A DNA stretch of 26,695 nt from DATARH01 sp036264235 (GTDB taxonomy: Bacteria; Pseudomonadota; Alphaproteobacteria; ATCC43930; CGMCC-115725), in the NCBI GenBank assembly GCA_036264235.1, contig DATARH010000081.1, positions 1 to 26,695 of the forward strand, written 5' to 3'. The position numbers and the translations under genes are program-made. This document shows, one piece after another, positions 1-6,811 of the stretch; the stretch's first letter is position 1, and each line of letters starts with the position of its first letter. The notes under the pieces are model-generated. The model ran no database searches. It was not told the DNA's origin and saw nothing but the letters and a program-made list of their open reading frames with translations.

Positions 1-2
1 CC

Positions 3-587
3 CATCCGGGAGGCAACGTGACCGGTGTCAGCATCCTCGCGACCGAACTGGATAACAAGCGTCTCCAAATCTTGTCGGAGCTTGTCCCTGGAACGAACCG
101 CATCGGCGCTCTGATCGACCCGAAAACGACGGCTGCCGATCAGGTCGAGACATTGATCACGGCCGGGCGGGGCTTGGGAGTCGAGGTGTCGATCTTTCGC
201 GCCGCTGTTTCGGACGAGGTCGGACCGGCTATCGACGCTGCAATAAAGGGCGGAGTGCAGGCCCTTAATGTCCTCGCTTCGGCGCTCTTCAATGTCAACC
301 GGGCGACGATCTTGAAACGCGTCGCCGAAGCGCGGCTTCCAGCGATGTATCAGTGGCCGGATTACGGGGCGGAAGGCGCACTCGTCTGCTACGGGCCGCC
401 GCATGACGACCTGCACCGCCAGGTGGCTGGAGTACTCCGCAAAGTGCTGTCAGGCACTAGTCCCGCAGACATTCCGGTCGAGCAGCCGACCAAGATCGAC
501 CTGGTGCTGAACCTCAAGACCGCCAAGGCGCTCGGCCTCACCGTGCCGCAATCGATCCTCGTGCGCGCCGACGAGGTGATCGAGTGA
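3..587 (+). CDS. ABC_sub_bind family substrate-binding protein, copy 1 (5'-truncated by window)
   Basis: This is the C-terminal part of a periplasmic solute-binding protein of the PF04392 (ABC_sub_bind) type; the open frame runs off the left edge. The first residues read HPGGNVTG, the conserved hinge-region motif of the family, so the GTG at 18 is an internal valine and not a start. Further family features are an AKRLQ-like stretch (here NKRLQIL), a late YGP motif, and the terminal pattern VEQPTKIDLVLNLKTAKALGL followed by ADEVIE. The family is type I periplasmic binding fold; solutes are mostly uncharacterised. The stop overlaps the start of the next paralogue (GTGA, 584-587), so the pair is translationally coupled. 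The ligand cannot be inferred. Confidence 0.9.
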   Translation, partial: HPGGNVTGVSILATELDNKRLQILSELVPGTNRIGALIDPKTTAADQVETLITAGRGLGVEVSIFRAAVSDEVGPAIDAAIKGGVQALNVLASALFNVNRATILKRVAEARLPAMYQWPDYGAEGALVCYGPPHDDLHRQVAGVLRKVLSGTSPADIPVEQPTKIDLVLNLKTAKALGLTVPQSILVRADEVIE

Positions 588-1558
588 ACCGCCGCGATCT
601 TCTCGCGCTGCTTGCCGGAGTTGCCACCGTACCAACCGTTGCGTTCGCGCAGCAGGCGCCCGTCATCGGGTTTCTCAGCGGACGTGGCGAGGGCGAATCG
701 CGTTACCTGGTTGCGTCGTTCCGCGACGGTCTGCGCGAGGCGGGCGTCGTCGGAGGGCAGAACCTCGTCATCGAATTCCGCTGGGCGGACGGCGGATACG
801 ATCGCCTGCCGGCGCAGGCTGCCGATCTTGTCCAGCGCCGGGTCGCTGTGATCGTCGCGGTCGGCGCGGTTTCGGCGATCCGTGCCGCGCGCGCGGCAAC
901 GTCGTCGATCCCGATTGTTTTTGTCACCGGTGACGATCCGGTCAGGCTCAAATTGGTCGCCAGTCTGAGCCGGCCTGAAGGCAATGTCACCGGTATTACT
1001 CCGTTCACTCAGCAGATCGAACCGAAACGGCTTAGCATTCTCGACGACTTGCTACCCAAGCCGGCGAAGATCGCCGTGCTGCTGAACCCCAACAGCCCGG
1101 GCACCGGTGTTCGCTCGAACGAGATCGAGGCCGCGGCACGCACGCTGGGGCGGCAGCTCGACCTGCTGAGTGCCGGCTCCGCCGGCGAGATCGATGCGGC
1201 GTTTGCGGTTCTCGCCCCGCATGGAAACGGCGGGCTGATGATCGGCGGCGACCCGTTTTTCAATGCGCAACGCGATCAGCTCGTAAGCCTGGCGGCACGA
1301 CACAAAATCCCGACTCTCTATTTCGCCCGCGAATTCATCGAGGCCGGTGGCCTGATCAGCTATGGCGCCAGCATCGCGGCCAGCTACAGGCAGGCGGGTA
1401 TTTATGCCGGTCGAATCCTCAAAGGCGCACAACCTGCCGACCTGCCGGTTCAGCAACCGACCAAATTCGAGCTGCTGATCAACCTGAAGACCGCGAAGGC
1501 TCTGGACCTCGCGATCCCCGCATTACTGCTGGCGCAGGCCGATGAGGTCATCGAATGA
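584..1558 (+). CDS. ABC_sub_bind family substrate-binding protein, copy 2
   Basis: A 324-aa periplasmic binding protein, presumably delivering a small solute to an ABC permease not encoded here. It starts at GTG inside the overlap with copy 1. It has an N-terminal signal with twin arginines (MNRRDLL, then a hydrophobic stretch and a likely AFAQ cleavage site near residue 23), so Tat or Sec export is plausible. Family landmarks are PVIGFLSG after the signal, the FRDGL and IEFRWADG blocks, a RPEGNVTG hinge and the QQPTKFELLINLKTAKALDL tail ending ADEVIE. It is odd that the otherwise conserved DPVxxGLVASL-RPGGN block reads DPVRLKLVASLSRPEGN, with two glycines lost relative to copies 3-5. Ligand specificity may have drifted. 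The stop overlaps the next ATG (ATGA). Confidence 0.92.
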   Translation: MNRRDLLALLAGVATVPTVAFAQQAPVIGFLSGRGEGESRYLVASFRDGLREAGVVGGQNLVIEFRWADGGYDRLPAQAADLVQRRVAVIVAVGAVSAIRAARAATSSIPIVFVTGDDPVRLKLVASLSRPEGNVTGITPFTQQIEPKRLSILDDLLPKPAKIAVLLNPNSPGTGVRSNEIEAAARTLGRQLDLLSAGSAGEIDAAFAVLAPHGNGGLMIGGDPFFNAQRDQLVSLAARHKIPTLYFAREFIEAGGLISYGASIAASYRQAGIYAGRILKGAQPADLPVQQPTKFELLINLKTAKALDLAIPALLLAQADEVIE

Positions 1559-2538
1559 ACCGCCGCGATCTCCTTGGCCTGATCGGTGGTGCTACCGCGT
1601 TGTCTCCGCACTTCGCGCTTGCGCAACAGAAACCGATGCCGGTGATCGGCTATTTTCACCTCGGTTCCCCCGGGCCGTTTGCGCCGTTCACCGCGGCCTT
1701 CCTGCAGGGCCTGAGCGAGGCCGGCTATGTCGAGGGCCGCAATGTCGCGATCGAATACCGCTTTGCCGAAGGACACGAGGATCGGCAGCCTGCATTGGCC
1801 GCCGAGCTGGTCGCGCGCAAGGTCGATCTCATCGTGACTGTCGGCGCGCCGACGACGCGGATCGCCGAAGTGGCCGCCACATCGATCCCGATCGTCTTCT
1901 TCACCGGCGATGACCCTGTTGCGGACGGTCTCGTTGCCAGCCTGGCCCGGCCTGGCGGCAACGCGACCGGCATCACGCTGTTTGGCGACGAACTCAACCC
2001 GAAGCGTCTGGAGCTGCTGTCGGAGCTGGTTCCGCAGGCCCGAACCGTTGCGGTTCTGGTGAACCGCAGTAATCGCGCGGCTCTCCCCGGCCTGCCGGAG
2101 GCTGCGCGGGCCAAGGCCATTCGGATAGAAGAAGTGCCGGCCGGTTCCGCAGGCGAGATCGACGGCGCGTTCGCGGCGCTCGCCGGGCGGAAGACCGATG
2201 CGTTGGCCATGGCGCTGATCGTCACCTCGAATGTGCTGTTCTTCAGCCGCCGCGAGCAGATCGTCGCCGCAGCAGCGCGCATCGCCATTCCGGCGATCTA
2301 TTACCGGCGCGAGTTCGTCACTGCCGGAGGCCTGATAGCCTATGGTCCGAGTTACGCTGCCGGCTACCGCCAGCTCGGCACGCTCACCGCCAAGGTTCTC
2401 GGCGGCGCCAAGCCGGCCGATCTGCCGGTGCAGCAGCCGACCAAATTCGAGCTGGCGATCAATCTTAAAATCGCAAAGACGCTCGGTCTCACCGTGCCAC
2501 CAGTGCTGCTGGCGCAGGCCGACGAGGTGATCGAATGA
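1555..2538 (+). CDS. ABC_sub_bind family substrate-binding protein, copy 3
   Basis: A 327-aa paralogue in the coupled array, with an ATG start in an ATGA overlap with copy 2. The signal peptide begins MNRRDLLGL and probably ends at an ALAQ site near residue 24. The mature part opens with PVIGYFHLG and carries FLQGLSEAGYVEGRN, IEYRFAEG, the DDPVADGLVASLARPGGN hinge, a YGPSYAAGYRQLG block and the QQPTKFELAINLKIAKTLGL tail ending ADEVIE. The length is typical for the family. No metal-binding or catalytic residues are expected, and the fold is two-lobed with the ligand in the cleft. With no permease nearby, the protein may share a distant transporter with its paralogues. Confidence 0.92.
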   Translation: MNRRDLLGLIGGATALSPHFALAQQKPMPVIGYFHLGSPGPFAPFTAAFLQGLSEAGYVEGRNVAIEYRFAEGHEDRQPALAAELVARKVDLIVTVGAPTTRIAEVAATSIPIVFFTGDDPVADGLVASLARPGGNATGITLFGDELNPKRLELLSELVPQARTVAVLVNRSNRAALPGLPEAARAKAIRIEEVPAGSAGEIDGAFAALAGRKTDALAMALIVTSNVLFFSRREQIVAAAARIAIPAIYYRREFVTAGGLIAYGPSYAAGYRQLGTLTAKVLGGAKPADLPVQQPTKFELAINLKIAKTLGLTVPPVLLAQADEVIE

Positions 2539-3512
2539 ACCGCCGCGACTTTCTGGCGGCGCTCGCATCGGCGGCAGCCGCGGGTCCGGTTGCCGCGCTT
2601 TCGCAGCAGAGACCGCCGGTCATCGGATTTATGAGCGGTCGGTCGCCCGAGGATTCGGCGTATCTGGTCGACGCCTTCAAACAGGGATTGGCCGAGGGCG
2701 GCTTTCCTGGCGACAGCGTCGCGATCGAGTATCGCTGGGCGGAGGGTGATTACGCGCGCTTGCCGGCGCTCGCGTCCGAACTGGTGAAGTTGCCGGTCGC
2801 TGTGCTGGTCGCTGTCGGCGGCAATCCGTCGGCGATGGCGGCACGGCAGGCGACCTCGACGGTCCCCATCGTCTTTGGGATGGGCGGCGATCCCGTGGGC
2901 GCGGGGCTTGTCGCCAGCATGAACCGGCCGGGCGGCAACGTGACCGGCTTTACACTTTTGACCAACCAGATGGAGGCGAAGCGGCTCGGTCTGCTCCATG
3001 ACCTCGTGCCGCATAGATCCGTCATCGGCGTGATTCTTGACCCCAACTTCGCGCCGGCCGCAAATCAAATGACTCAGGTCGAGAACGCCGCCCGAACGAT
3101 TGGCCAGCCGCTATTCGTCGCCAACGCCGGCAATGATGCAGAATTGACAACTGCATTCGAGGGGCTTCTCCAACACAAAATCGGTGCGATGCTGGTGGCT
3201 GCTTCGCCGTTTTTCGATACGCGGCGTGAACGGATCATCGCTTTCGCTGCGGATCACCAAATCCCGGCGATGTACCAGTTTCGCGAATATGCCATCGCCG
3301 GCGGGCTGCTTAGCTATGGGCCGAGCATCACCGACTCCTATCGTCAGGCCGGGATCTATGCCGCGCGTATTCTCAAGGAAGCCAAACCGGCGGAACTGCC
3401 GGTGCTGCAGCCGACCAAATTCGAGCTGGTCATCAACCTGAACACCGCGAAGGCGCTTGGCCTTACCGTGCCGCAACTGCTGCTGGTGCAGGCCGACGAG
3501 GTGATCGAATGA
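2535..3512 (+). CDS. ABC_sub_bind family substrate-binding protein, copy 4
   Basis: A 325-aa paralogue, with an ATG start in an ATGA overlap with copy 3. The N-terminus MNRRDFLAAL matches a twin-arginine export motif (RRxFL) better than the other copies, with an Ala-rich h-region and a probable cleavage near residue 22-25. The body shows PVIGFMSGRSPED, FKQGLAEGGF, IEYRWAEGDY, the GDPVGAGLVASMNRPGGNVTG hinge, YGPSITDSYRQAGIYAARIL, and the tail QPTKFELVINLNTAKALGL ending ADEVIE. Its start region (PVIGF-SGR) is closest to copy 2, consistent with a relatively recent duplication within the array. The ligand is unknown. Confidence 0.92.
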   Translation: MNRRDFLAALASAAAAGPVAALSQQRPPVIGFMSGRSPEDSAYLVDAFKQGLAEGGFPGDSVAIEYRWAEGDYARLPALASELVKLPVAVLVAVGGNPSAMAARQATSTVPIVFGMGGDPVGAGLVASMNRPGGNVTGFTLLTNQMEAKRLGLLHDLVPHRSVIGVILDPNFAPAANQMTQVENAARTIGQPLFVANAGNDAELTTAFEGLLQHKIGAMLVAASPFFDTRRERIIAFAADHQIPAMYQFREYAIAGGLLSYGPSITDSYRQAGIYAARILKEAKPAELPVLQPTKFELVINLNTAKALGLTVPQLLLVQADEVIE

Positions 3513-4486
3513 ACCGCCGCGCCCTGTTCGCGCTGATCATCACCGCCACGGCATGGCCGCTCACCGCAGCAGCGCAAAAGCAGGACATGCGGGTGGTCGG
3601 CCTGTTGTCGCCGTTCACGCGCGAAGAGTCCGAGCCGTGGCATGAAGCCTTTCGCCAGGGCTTGCGGCAGTTCGGCTGGATCGAGGGGCGCAACGTCAGG
3701 TTCGAATACCGATACTCGGATGGCCACAACGAGCGCCTGCCGGCGGTCGTCGCCGAACTGCTGACACTAAAGCCGGAAGTGATCCTCGTTTCCGTCAACA
3801 CCGACGCATTGCCGGCCGCGAAGGCGACCAAGACGATACCGCTCGTAATGGCGTCGCCGGGCGATCCCGTCGCGACCGGGCTGATCGAAAGCCTCGCGCG
3901 GCCCGGCGGGAATGTGACCGGCCTCTCGCAAATGGCCACCGATCTCGCCGCCAAGCGCCTGCAACTGCTCAAGGAAGCAGTGCCGGCAATCAGCCGCGTC
4001 GCGGTGCTGTGGGACCCGCATGGTCCGGTGTCCAGCCTGGCATGGCGGGAGATTCAGGAGCCGGCGCAAAGGCTGGGCGTAACACTGCACTCGCTCGAAC
4101 TGCGAGATCGCAGCGACATCGAGACCGCATTGGCGCGTTCGGTCGGGGACGGGGACAATGCGTTGATGGCGTTACCGGGGCCCAATTTCCTCGTAAACCA
4201 AAAGCGTGTCGCCGAATTCGCGATCGAACACCGCCTGCCGTCGATGGCGCATTTGCCGGAGTTTGTCAGGGCCGGCGGATTGTTGTCGTATGGACCGGAT
4301 CGCGCCGATCTGTTTCGCCGCGCCGCGAGCTATGTCGACAAGATTCTTAGGGGTGCAAATCCGGGCGACTTGCCGGTCGAGCAGCCCAGCAAATACCAGT
4401 TCGTCGTGAACCTGAAGACGGCGAAAGCGCTCGGCCTCATTGTGCCGGACTCGATCCTCGCCCGGGCCGACGAGGTGATCGAATGA
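3509..4486 (+). CDS. ABC_sub_bind family substrate-binding protein, copy 5 (last intact)
   Basis: A 325-aa paralogue, with an ATG start in an ATGA overlap with copy 4. The N-terminus MNRRALFALI is followed by a hydrophobic stretch and an AAAQ cleavage-like site. The mature part starts VVGLLSPF and is the most divergent of the array: EPWHEAFRQGLRQFGWIEG, FEYRYSDGHNERLP, a SPGDPVATGLIESLARPGGN hinge and VAVLWDP in the second lobe. The tail is EQPSKYQFVVNLKTAKALGL, ending ADEVIE. This variant resembles the common soil-bacterial ABC_sub_bind subfamily more than copies 2-4 do. It is the last intact gene of the run. Its stop also sits in an ATGA, as if another gene once followed, and two hairpins lie just downstream. 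Confidence 0.92.
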   Translation: MNRRALFALIITATAWPLTAAAQKQDMRVVGLLSPFTREESEPWHEAFRQGLRQFGWIEGRNVRFEYRYSDGHNERLPAVVAELLTLKPEVILVSVNTDALPAAKATKTIPLVMASPGDPVATGLIESLARPGGNVTGLSQMATDLAAKRLQLLKEAVPAISRVAVLWDPHGPVSSLAWREIQEPAQRLGVTLHSLELRDRSDIETALARSVGDGDNALMALPGPNFLVNQKRVAEFAIEHRLPSMAHLPEFVRAGGLLSYGPDRADLFRRAASYVDKILRGANPGDLPVEQPSKYQFVVNLKTAKALGLIVPDSILARADEVIE

Positions 4487-4491
4487 GGCGC

Positions 4492-4534
4492 CCGCGATTG
4501 TCGCGGAGAGTTTGCCGATCGGCCGCAAGCGGCC
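4492..4534 (+). terminator. Two consecutive hairpins after the paralogue array (putative transcription end)
   Basis: Five bases after the last array stop, CCGCGA-TTG-TCGCGG forms a perfect 6-bp stem (4492-4506). A second stem, GGCCG-CAAG-CGGCC, follows at 4521-4534. Neither is followed by a clean T-run (only TATT after the second). They fit a Rho-assisted or weak intrinsic terminator, or an RNA 3'-end stabiliser for the array transcript. A 30-codon ORF (4483-4575) also spans this DNA, starting in the ATGA of copy 5; I regard it as a relic, not a gene. Confidence 0.4.
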
Positions 4535-4594
4535 TATTGAAGTCCCCGGGTGGCAACGGCCAGTGCGCCGGGTAGACTTTGGGGGACAATACAG

Positions 4595-5251
4595 ATGCGT
4601 TTCATCGTCATTCGTGCCGCCGTCATCGTGCTGCTCCTTCTTCCGCTGTCGCCAGTGGCGGCGCAAACGCTGCAACGCTCGTCGCTGGTCGGCACCTATG
4701 ACGGGCACCAGATGGAGATGGCGGCCGGTCTCGAGCTCAAAGCCGATGGCCGCTTCCGTTATGGCTTGTCCTATGGCGCGCTCGATGAAGAAGCCGTCGG
4801 GAAATGGACGGTGAGCGGCAACACCGTAATCCTCACCAGCGATCCGGTGCGGGCGCCCCGCTTTGTCGTGGTCTCGCAAGGCAGGGGCGCGGACGGCACG
4901 CTGCAGCTCAATGTCGATGCCCCAAAGGAATTGTCGCAGCAGTATTTCTCGGCCGTGATCCTGCAGAGGAATGGGCAGGCGCAACGGCAGCAGTTGACCG
5001 ATGACGGTCTTTCGTTGCCGTTCACCGGTGACAATTCCCCGACCGCCGTCCGGATGCTGTTTCCGGTCTTCAGCGTGATCAGCGAACCGCTGGTGGTCGA
5101 TCCGACCCGCGGCTATGCGGTTCGGTTTCGCTTCGAGCCGAATGACCTCGGCAAGGTCGATTTCCAGGCGACACCGCTTAGAATTGTCAACGGCGAGCTT
5201 TTGCTCGACCGACACGGGCGAACGATCAGCTTCAAACGCTCCAGGCAGTAG
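4595..5251 (+). CDS. Secreted protein of unknown function
   Basis: A 218-aa protein. I chose ATG 4595 because GGGGGA lies 8 bases upstream and the sequence then begins directly with a classical Sec signal peptide (MRFIVIRAAVIVLLLLPL, cleavage after VAAQ near residue 24); an upstream start at 4550 would bury the signal. The mature part begins SSLVGTYDG and is rich in alternating hydrophobic/polar strands with Gly turns. It has a repeated theme of short beta-strands (LELKADGRFRYGL, GKWTVSGNTVIL) like a lipocalin- or beta-sandwich-type periplasmic domain. No cysteines are seen in the mature part and no catalytic motif is recognised. It is separated from the array by hairpins and probably transcribed on its own. 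The function is unknown. Confidence 0.8.
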   Translation: MRFIVIRAAVIVLLLLPLSPVAAQTLQRSSLVGTYDGHQMEMAAGLELKADGRFRYGLSYGALDEEAVGKWTVSGNTVILTSDPVRAPRFVVVSQGRGADGTLQLNVDAPKELSQQYFSAVILQRNGQAQRQQLTDDGLSLPFTGDNSPTAVRMLFPVFSVISEPLVVDPTRGYAVRFRFEPNDLGKVDFQATPLRIVNGELLLDRHGRTISFKRSRQ

Positions 5252-5267
5252 CCGTCGAGAGAGCGCC

Positions 5268-5456
5268 TCAGCCCTGTCGCCGTCCCAGGAGTTCCGGGTG
5301 GCGTATCTCGACGGCGCCGGTTTCCAGATCGTCGGCGATATCGTCGTAATCGCTTGCCATCAGCCAAAGCTGCGCGCCGACCGTGGTGTCATGCGTCGCG
5401 CGCGCCAATCGGCGCGCCTTGTCGGCCTGTCCACGATAATAGGGGGCGTCCTGCAT
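5268..5456 (-). CDS. Small conserved hypothetical protein
   Basis: A 62-aa acidic helical protein starting at ATG 5456. The pattern YYRGQADKARRLAR ... MASDYDDIADDLETGAVEIRHPEL resembles small soil-alphaproteobacterial proteins in which an AxxARRLA helix precedes an MAxDYDxIAxDLE helix; this recollection is of pattern, not of a named family. No signal peptide, membrane segment or cysteine is present. It converges on the secreted-protein gene, with 16 bases between the stops. No convincing Shine-Dalgarno sequence is visible upstream. The function is unknown. Confidence 0.65.
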   Translation of the reverse strand: MQDAPYYRGQADKARRLARATHDTTVGAQLWLMASDYDDIADDLETGAVEIRHPELLGRRQG

Positions 5457-5524
5457 CGAACCGAATTTTTGCTAAAGGAGCGGAGCGTTCCGGGGTCGCG
5501 CCAGATTAGCGCGCCGGCGCGGAA

Positions 5525-5770
5525 CTAACACCAGCCGATCTCCGACAGCCTGCGCCATTCTTCCGCGCTAGGCAGGCTCTTCGGGTCGGCGCCGAGCTCG
5601 ATCGCTTGCGCGGTATATTCCTGCCCGAGCGCGACAACCTGCCGGGTGAAATCGCTGTCGCCCACTTTCAGTGCCAGTTCGTAGAACCGGGTGACGTTCT
5701 CGATCAGGTGATCGAGATGGCTAACAGCCTCGGAAGGCAAGCTCCCCGGCCCAGCGGAATGTCCTTGCAC
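5525..5770 (-). CDS. Small hypothetical protein
   Basis: An 81-aa predicted cytoplasmic protein. The only usable start after the upstream in-frame stop is GTG 5770 (TTG 5740 is an alternative lacking a properly spaced ribosome-binding site). The middle (HLDHLIENVTRFYELALKV ... FTRQVVALGQEYTAQAIELG) is strongly amphipathic and should form helices. The C-terminus is LPSAEEWRRLSEIGWC, with a terminal Cys. It lies 68 bases upstream of the other small minus-strand gene, with which it may be co-transcribed. I do not recognise a family. Confidence 0.5.
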   Translation of the reverse strand: MQGHSAGPGSLPSEAVSHLDHLIENVTRFYELALKVGDSDFTRQVVALGQEYTAQAIELGADPKSLPSAEEWRRLSEIGWC

Positions 5771-5836
5771 GGCGGCGCCCCATCGGAATGGTTTCCGGAT
5801 CCGTCATTGGCAAACTAACCCGGCGGAGGTTATCAA

Positions 5837-5953
5837 ATGGTTGATCAAAATTTCCGCGGGGTCTTGCCGCTCCCCTGGATCGGAACCAACCGCTTTCCTT
5901 ATCGGGCCCAGGCTCGCCGGGGCTATCCTGAAGGGGCCGAGGTCATCGAATAA
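5837..5953 (+). CDS. Candidate 38-aa microprotein with strong ribosome-binding site
   Basis: This short ORF starts MVDQNFRGVLPLPWIG and ends GAEVIE-stop. It is supported mainly by a perfect GGAGG (5825-5829) spaced 7 bases from ATG 5837, the best Shine-Dalgarno in this part of the window. The C-terminus AEVIE echoes the ADEVIE ending of the five ABC_sub_bind paralogues, and the DNA around its stop resembles their junctions. It may therefore be a scrambled remnant of an array member rather than a gene in its own right. No domain is recognised and no membrane segment is present. The stop lies 18 bases before the lipoprotein frame, so it could also act as a leader ORF. Confidence 0.35.
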   Translation: MVDQNFRGVLPLPWIGTNRFPYRAQARRGYPEGAEVIE

Positions 5954-5967
5954 GCCGCGGGATTTCT
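5936..5967 (+). repeat. Degenerate copy of the array junction sequence
   Basis: GCCGAGGTCATCGAATAAG followed by CCGCGGGATTTCTG parallels the intact junctions at 584, 1555, 2535 and 3509 (GCCGACGAGGTGATCGAATGA then ACCGCCGCGATCTT-like). One codon is missing and ATGA has become ATAA. It looks like the end of one paralogue fused to the beginning of the next, without either gene body. This supports decay or interruption of a longer array. Confidence 0.4.
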
Positions 5968-5971
5968 GAGC

Positions 5972-6406
5972 ATGGTCGTTGAGAACAACATGCATCACGT
6001 GCGACACCTCACCGCCGCGGCGCTGTGCCTTCTGCTGTCCGCCTGTATCCCGCCCTATGCGATGGGGCCGTTCGGGGCCGGCGATCTGCAGAGCGCCCGT
6101 AAGGCCTGCAACGAGGCCTATCCGCCGCGGATCGGCAACTATTTGCCGCATGCGCAATGCGTCAACGCCGCCGTCGAGGCGCATGCGCTGCCGGCGGCGC
6201 GCTATCCGGACTTGATCCGGCTGCAGGAGCAGGTCCGAACGACCCTATCGGACAAGGTCGATCGCCGGCGCCTCAGCGTGCGGGCCGGCGAGCAGCAGAT
6301 GGCGCAAGCCGACAAACTGGTCGCCGAGGCGGAGCACGAGCGGGACGCCGGCCGTCTTGCCGTCGCCTCGCGTCGCATCGCCTCGGTCGAGGCGATGCTG
6401 CGTTAG
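5972..6406 (+). CDS. Small lipoprotein of unknown function
   Basis: A 144-aa protein with a type II signal peptide: hydrophobic run TAAALCLLLSAC with the lipobox L-S-A-C, so Cys25 (counting from ATG 5972) should be lipidated. ATG 5990 is an equally plausible start, giving a tighter n-region (MHHVRH). Residue +2 after Cys is Ile, so outer-membrane rather than inner-membrane retention is expected by the usual rule. The mature N-terminus is Pro/Gly rich. The C-terminal half (QEQVRTTL ... RRIASVEAMLR) is a charged, likely coiled-coil helix. Two further cysteines (KACNEAY, HAQCVNA) could pair in the periplasm. No family is recognised. Confidence 0.75.
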   Translation: MVVENNMHHVRHLTAAALCLLLSACIPPYAMGPFGAGDLQSARKACNEAYPPRIGNYLPHAQCVNAAVEAHALPAARYPDLIRLQEQVRTTLSDKVDRRRLSVRAGEQQMAQADKLVAEAEHERDAGRLAVASRRIASVEAMLR

Positions 6407-6462
6407 CGCACCCGCAATCAGACCTCGGCGGCACCGGAGCTAGGCAGAAGTAAAAGCAACTC

Positions 6463-6483
6463 TTTGGCAAAATGCATTCCAAA
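6463..6483. promoter_or_regulatory. AT-rich imperfect palindrome (operator-like)
   Basis: TTTGG ... AATGCATT-CCAAA is an inverted repeat centred on the self-complementary AATGCATT, with a 3-base asymmetry on the left arm. It sits in the only AT-rich stretch of the 6407-6585 gap, between the lipoprotein gene and a small hypothetical gene. It could be a repressor site or chance symmetry. Confidence 0.25.
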
Positions 6484-6585
6484 TTGCTGCCGTAGTCTCG
6501 ATGAAAGAAAAATCCAATTAAGCTCTTGGTAGGCACTTCGGCACGAGATTGGCCGCCGCGATTTCATGGCAAAAGCAGCCTGGCT

Positions 6586-6780
6586 ATGTTTGATGGTTCT
6601 TCCTACACGGCGCGGTCCTTATGCCCGACCAAGAGCGAGCTGCGGTCGTTGGAAAAGGCGCGGCTCGATCTGTGCACCAGATACCAGGTTCAGCCGACCG
6701 CCGGTCTGGCGCGGATGATCCAGCAGCTCGAGGCCGAAATCTCGTTTCGCAAGCGGCCGCCAAAACCGCCGAAGCAATAG
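6586..6780 (+). CDS. Small hypothetical protein
   Basis: A 64-aa predicted protein from ATG 6586; an in-frame TTG at 6526 would add 20 unconvincing residues. The core reads PTKSELRSLEKARLDLCTRYQVQPTAGLARMIQQLEAEI, an amphipathic charged helix pair. The tail is basic and proline-rich (RKRPPKPPKQ). No good Shine-Dalgarno is seen for either start. It converges on rsmA with 31 bases between the stops. Codon composition is consistent with coding DNA, but the family is not recognised. Confidence 0.5.
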   Translation: MFDGSSYTARSLCPTKSELRSLEKARLDLCTRYQVQPTAGLARMIQQLEAEISFRKRPPKPPKQ

Positions 6781-6811
6781 CGGCTCGCCCGCACCGAGAA
6801 ATCGTCATCGG

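Noticed and set aside
4483..4575. A 30-codon ORF in the ATGA after the last paralogue
   Set aside because: It is too short, spans two hairpins and has a basic, featureless translation; treated as a relic of an array start. Its SPGGN stretch resembles the RPGGN motif, but the match is too short to rely on.
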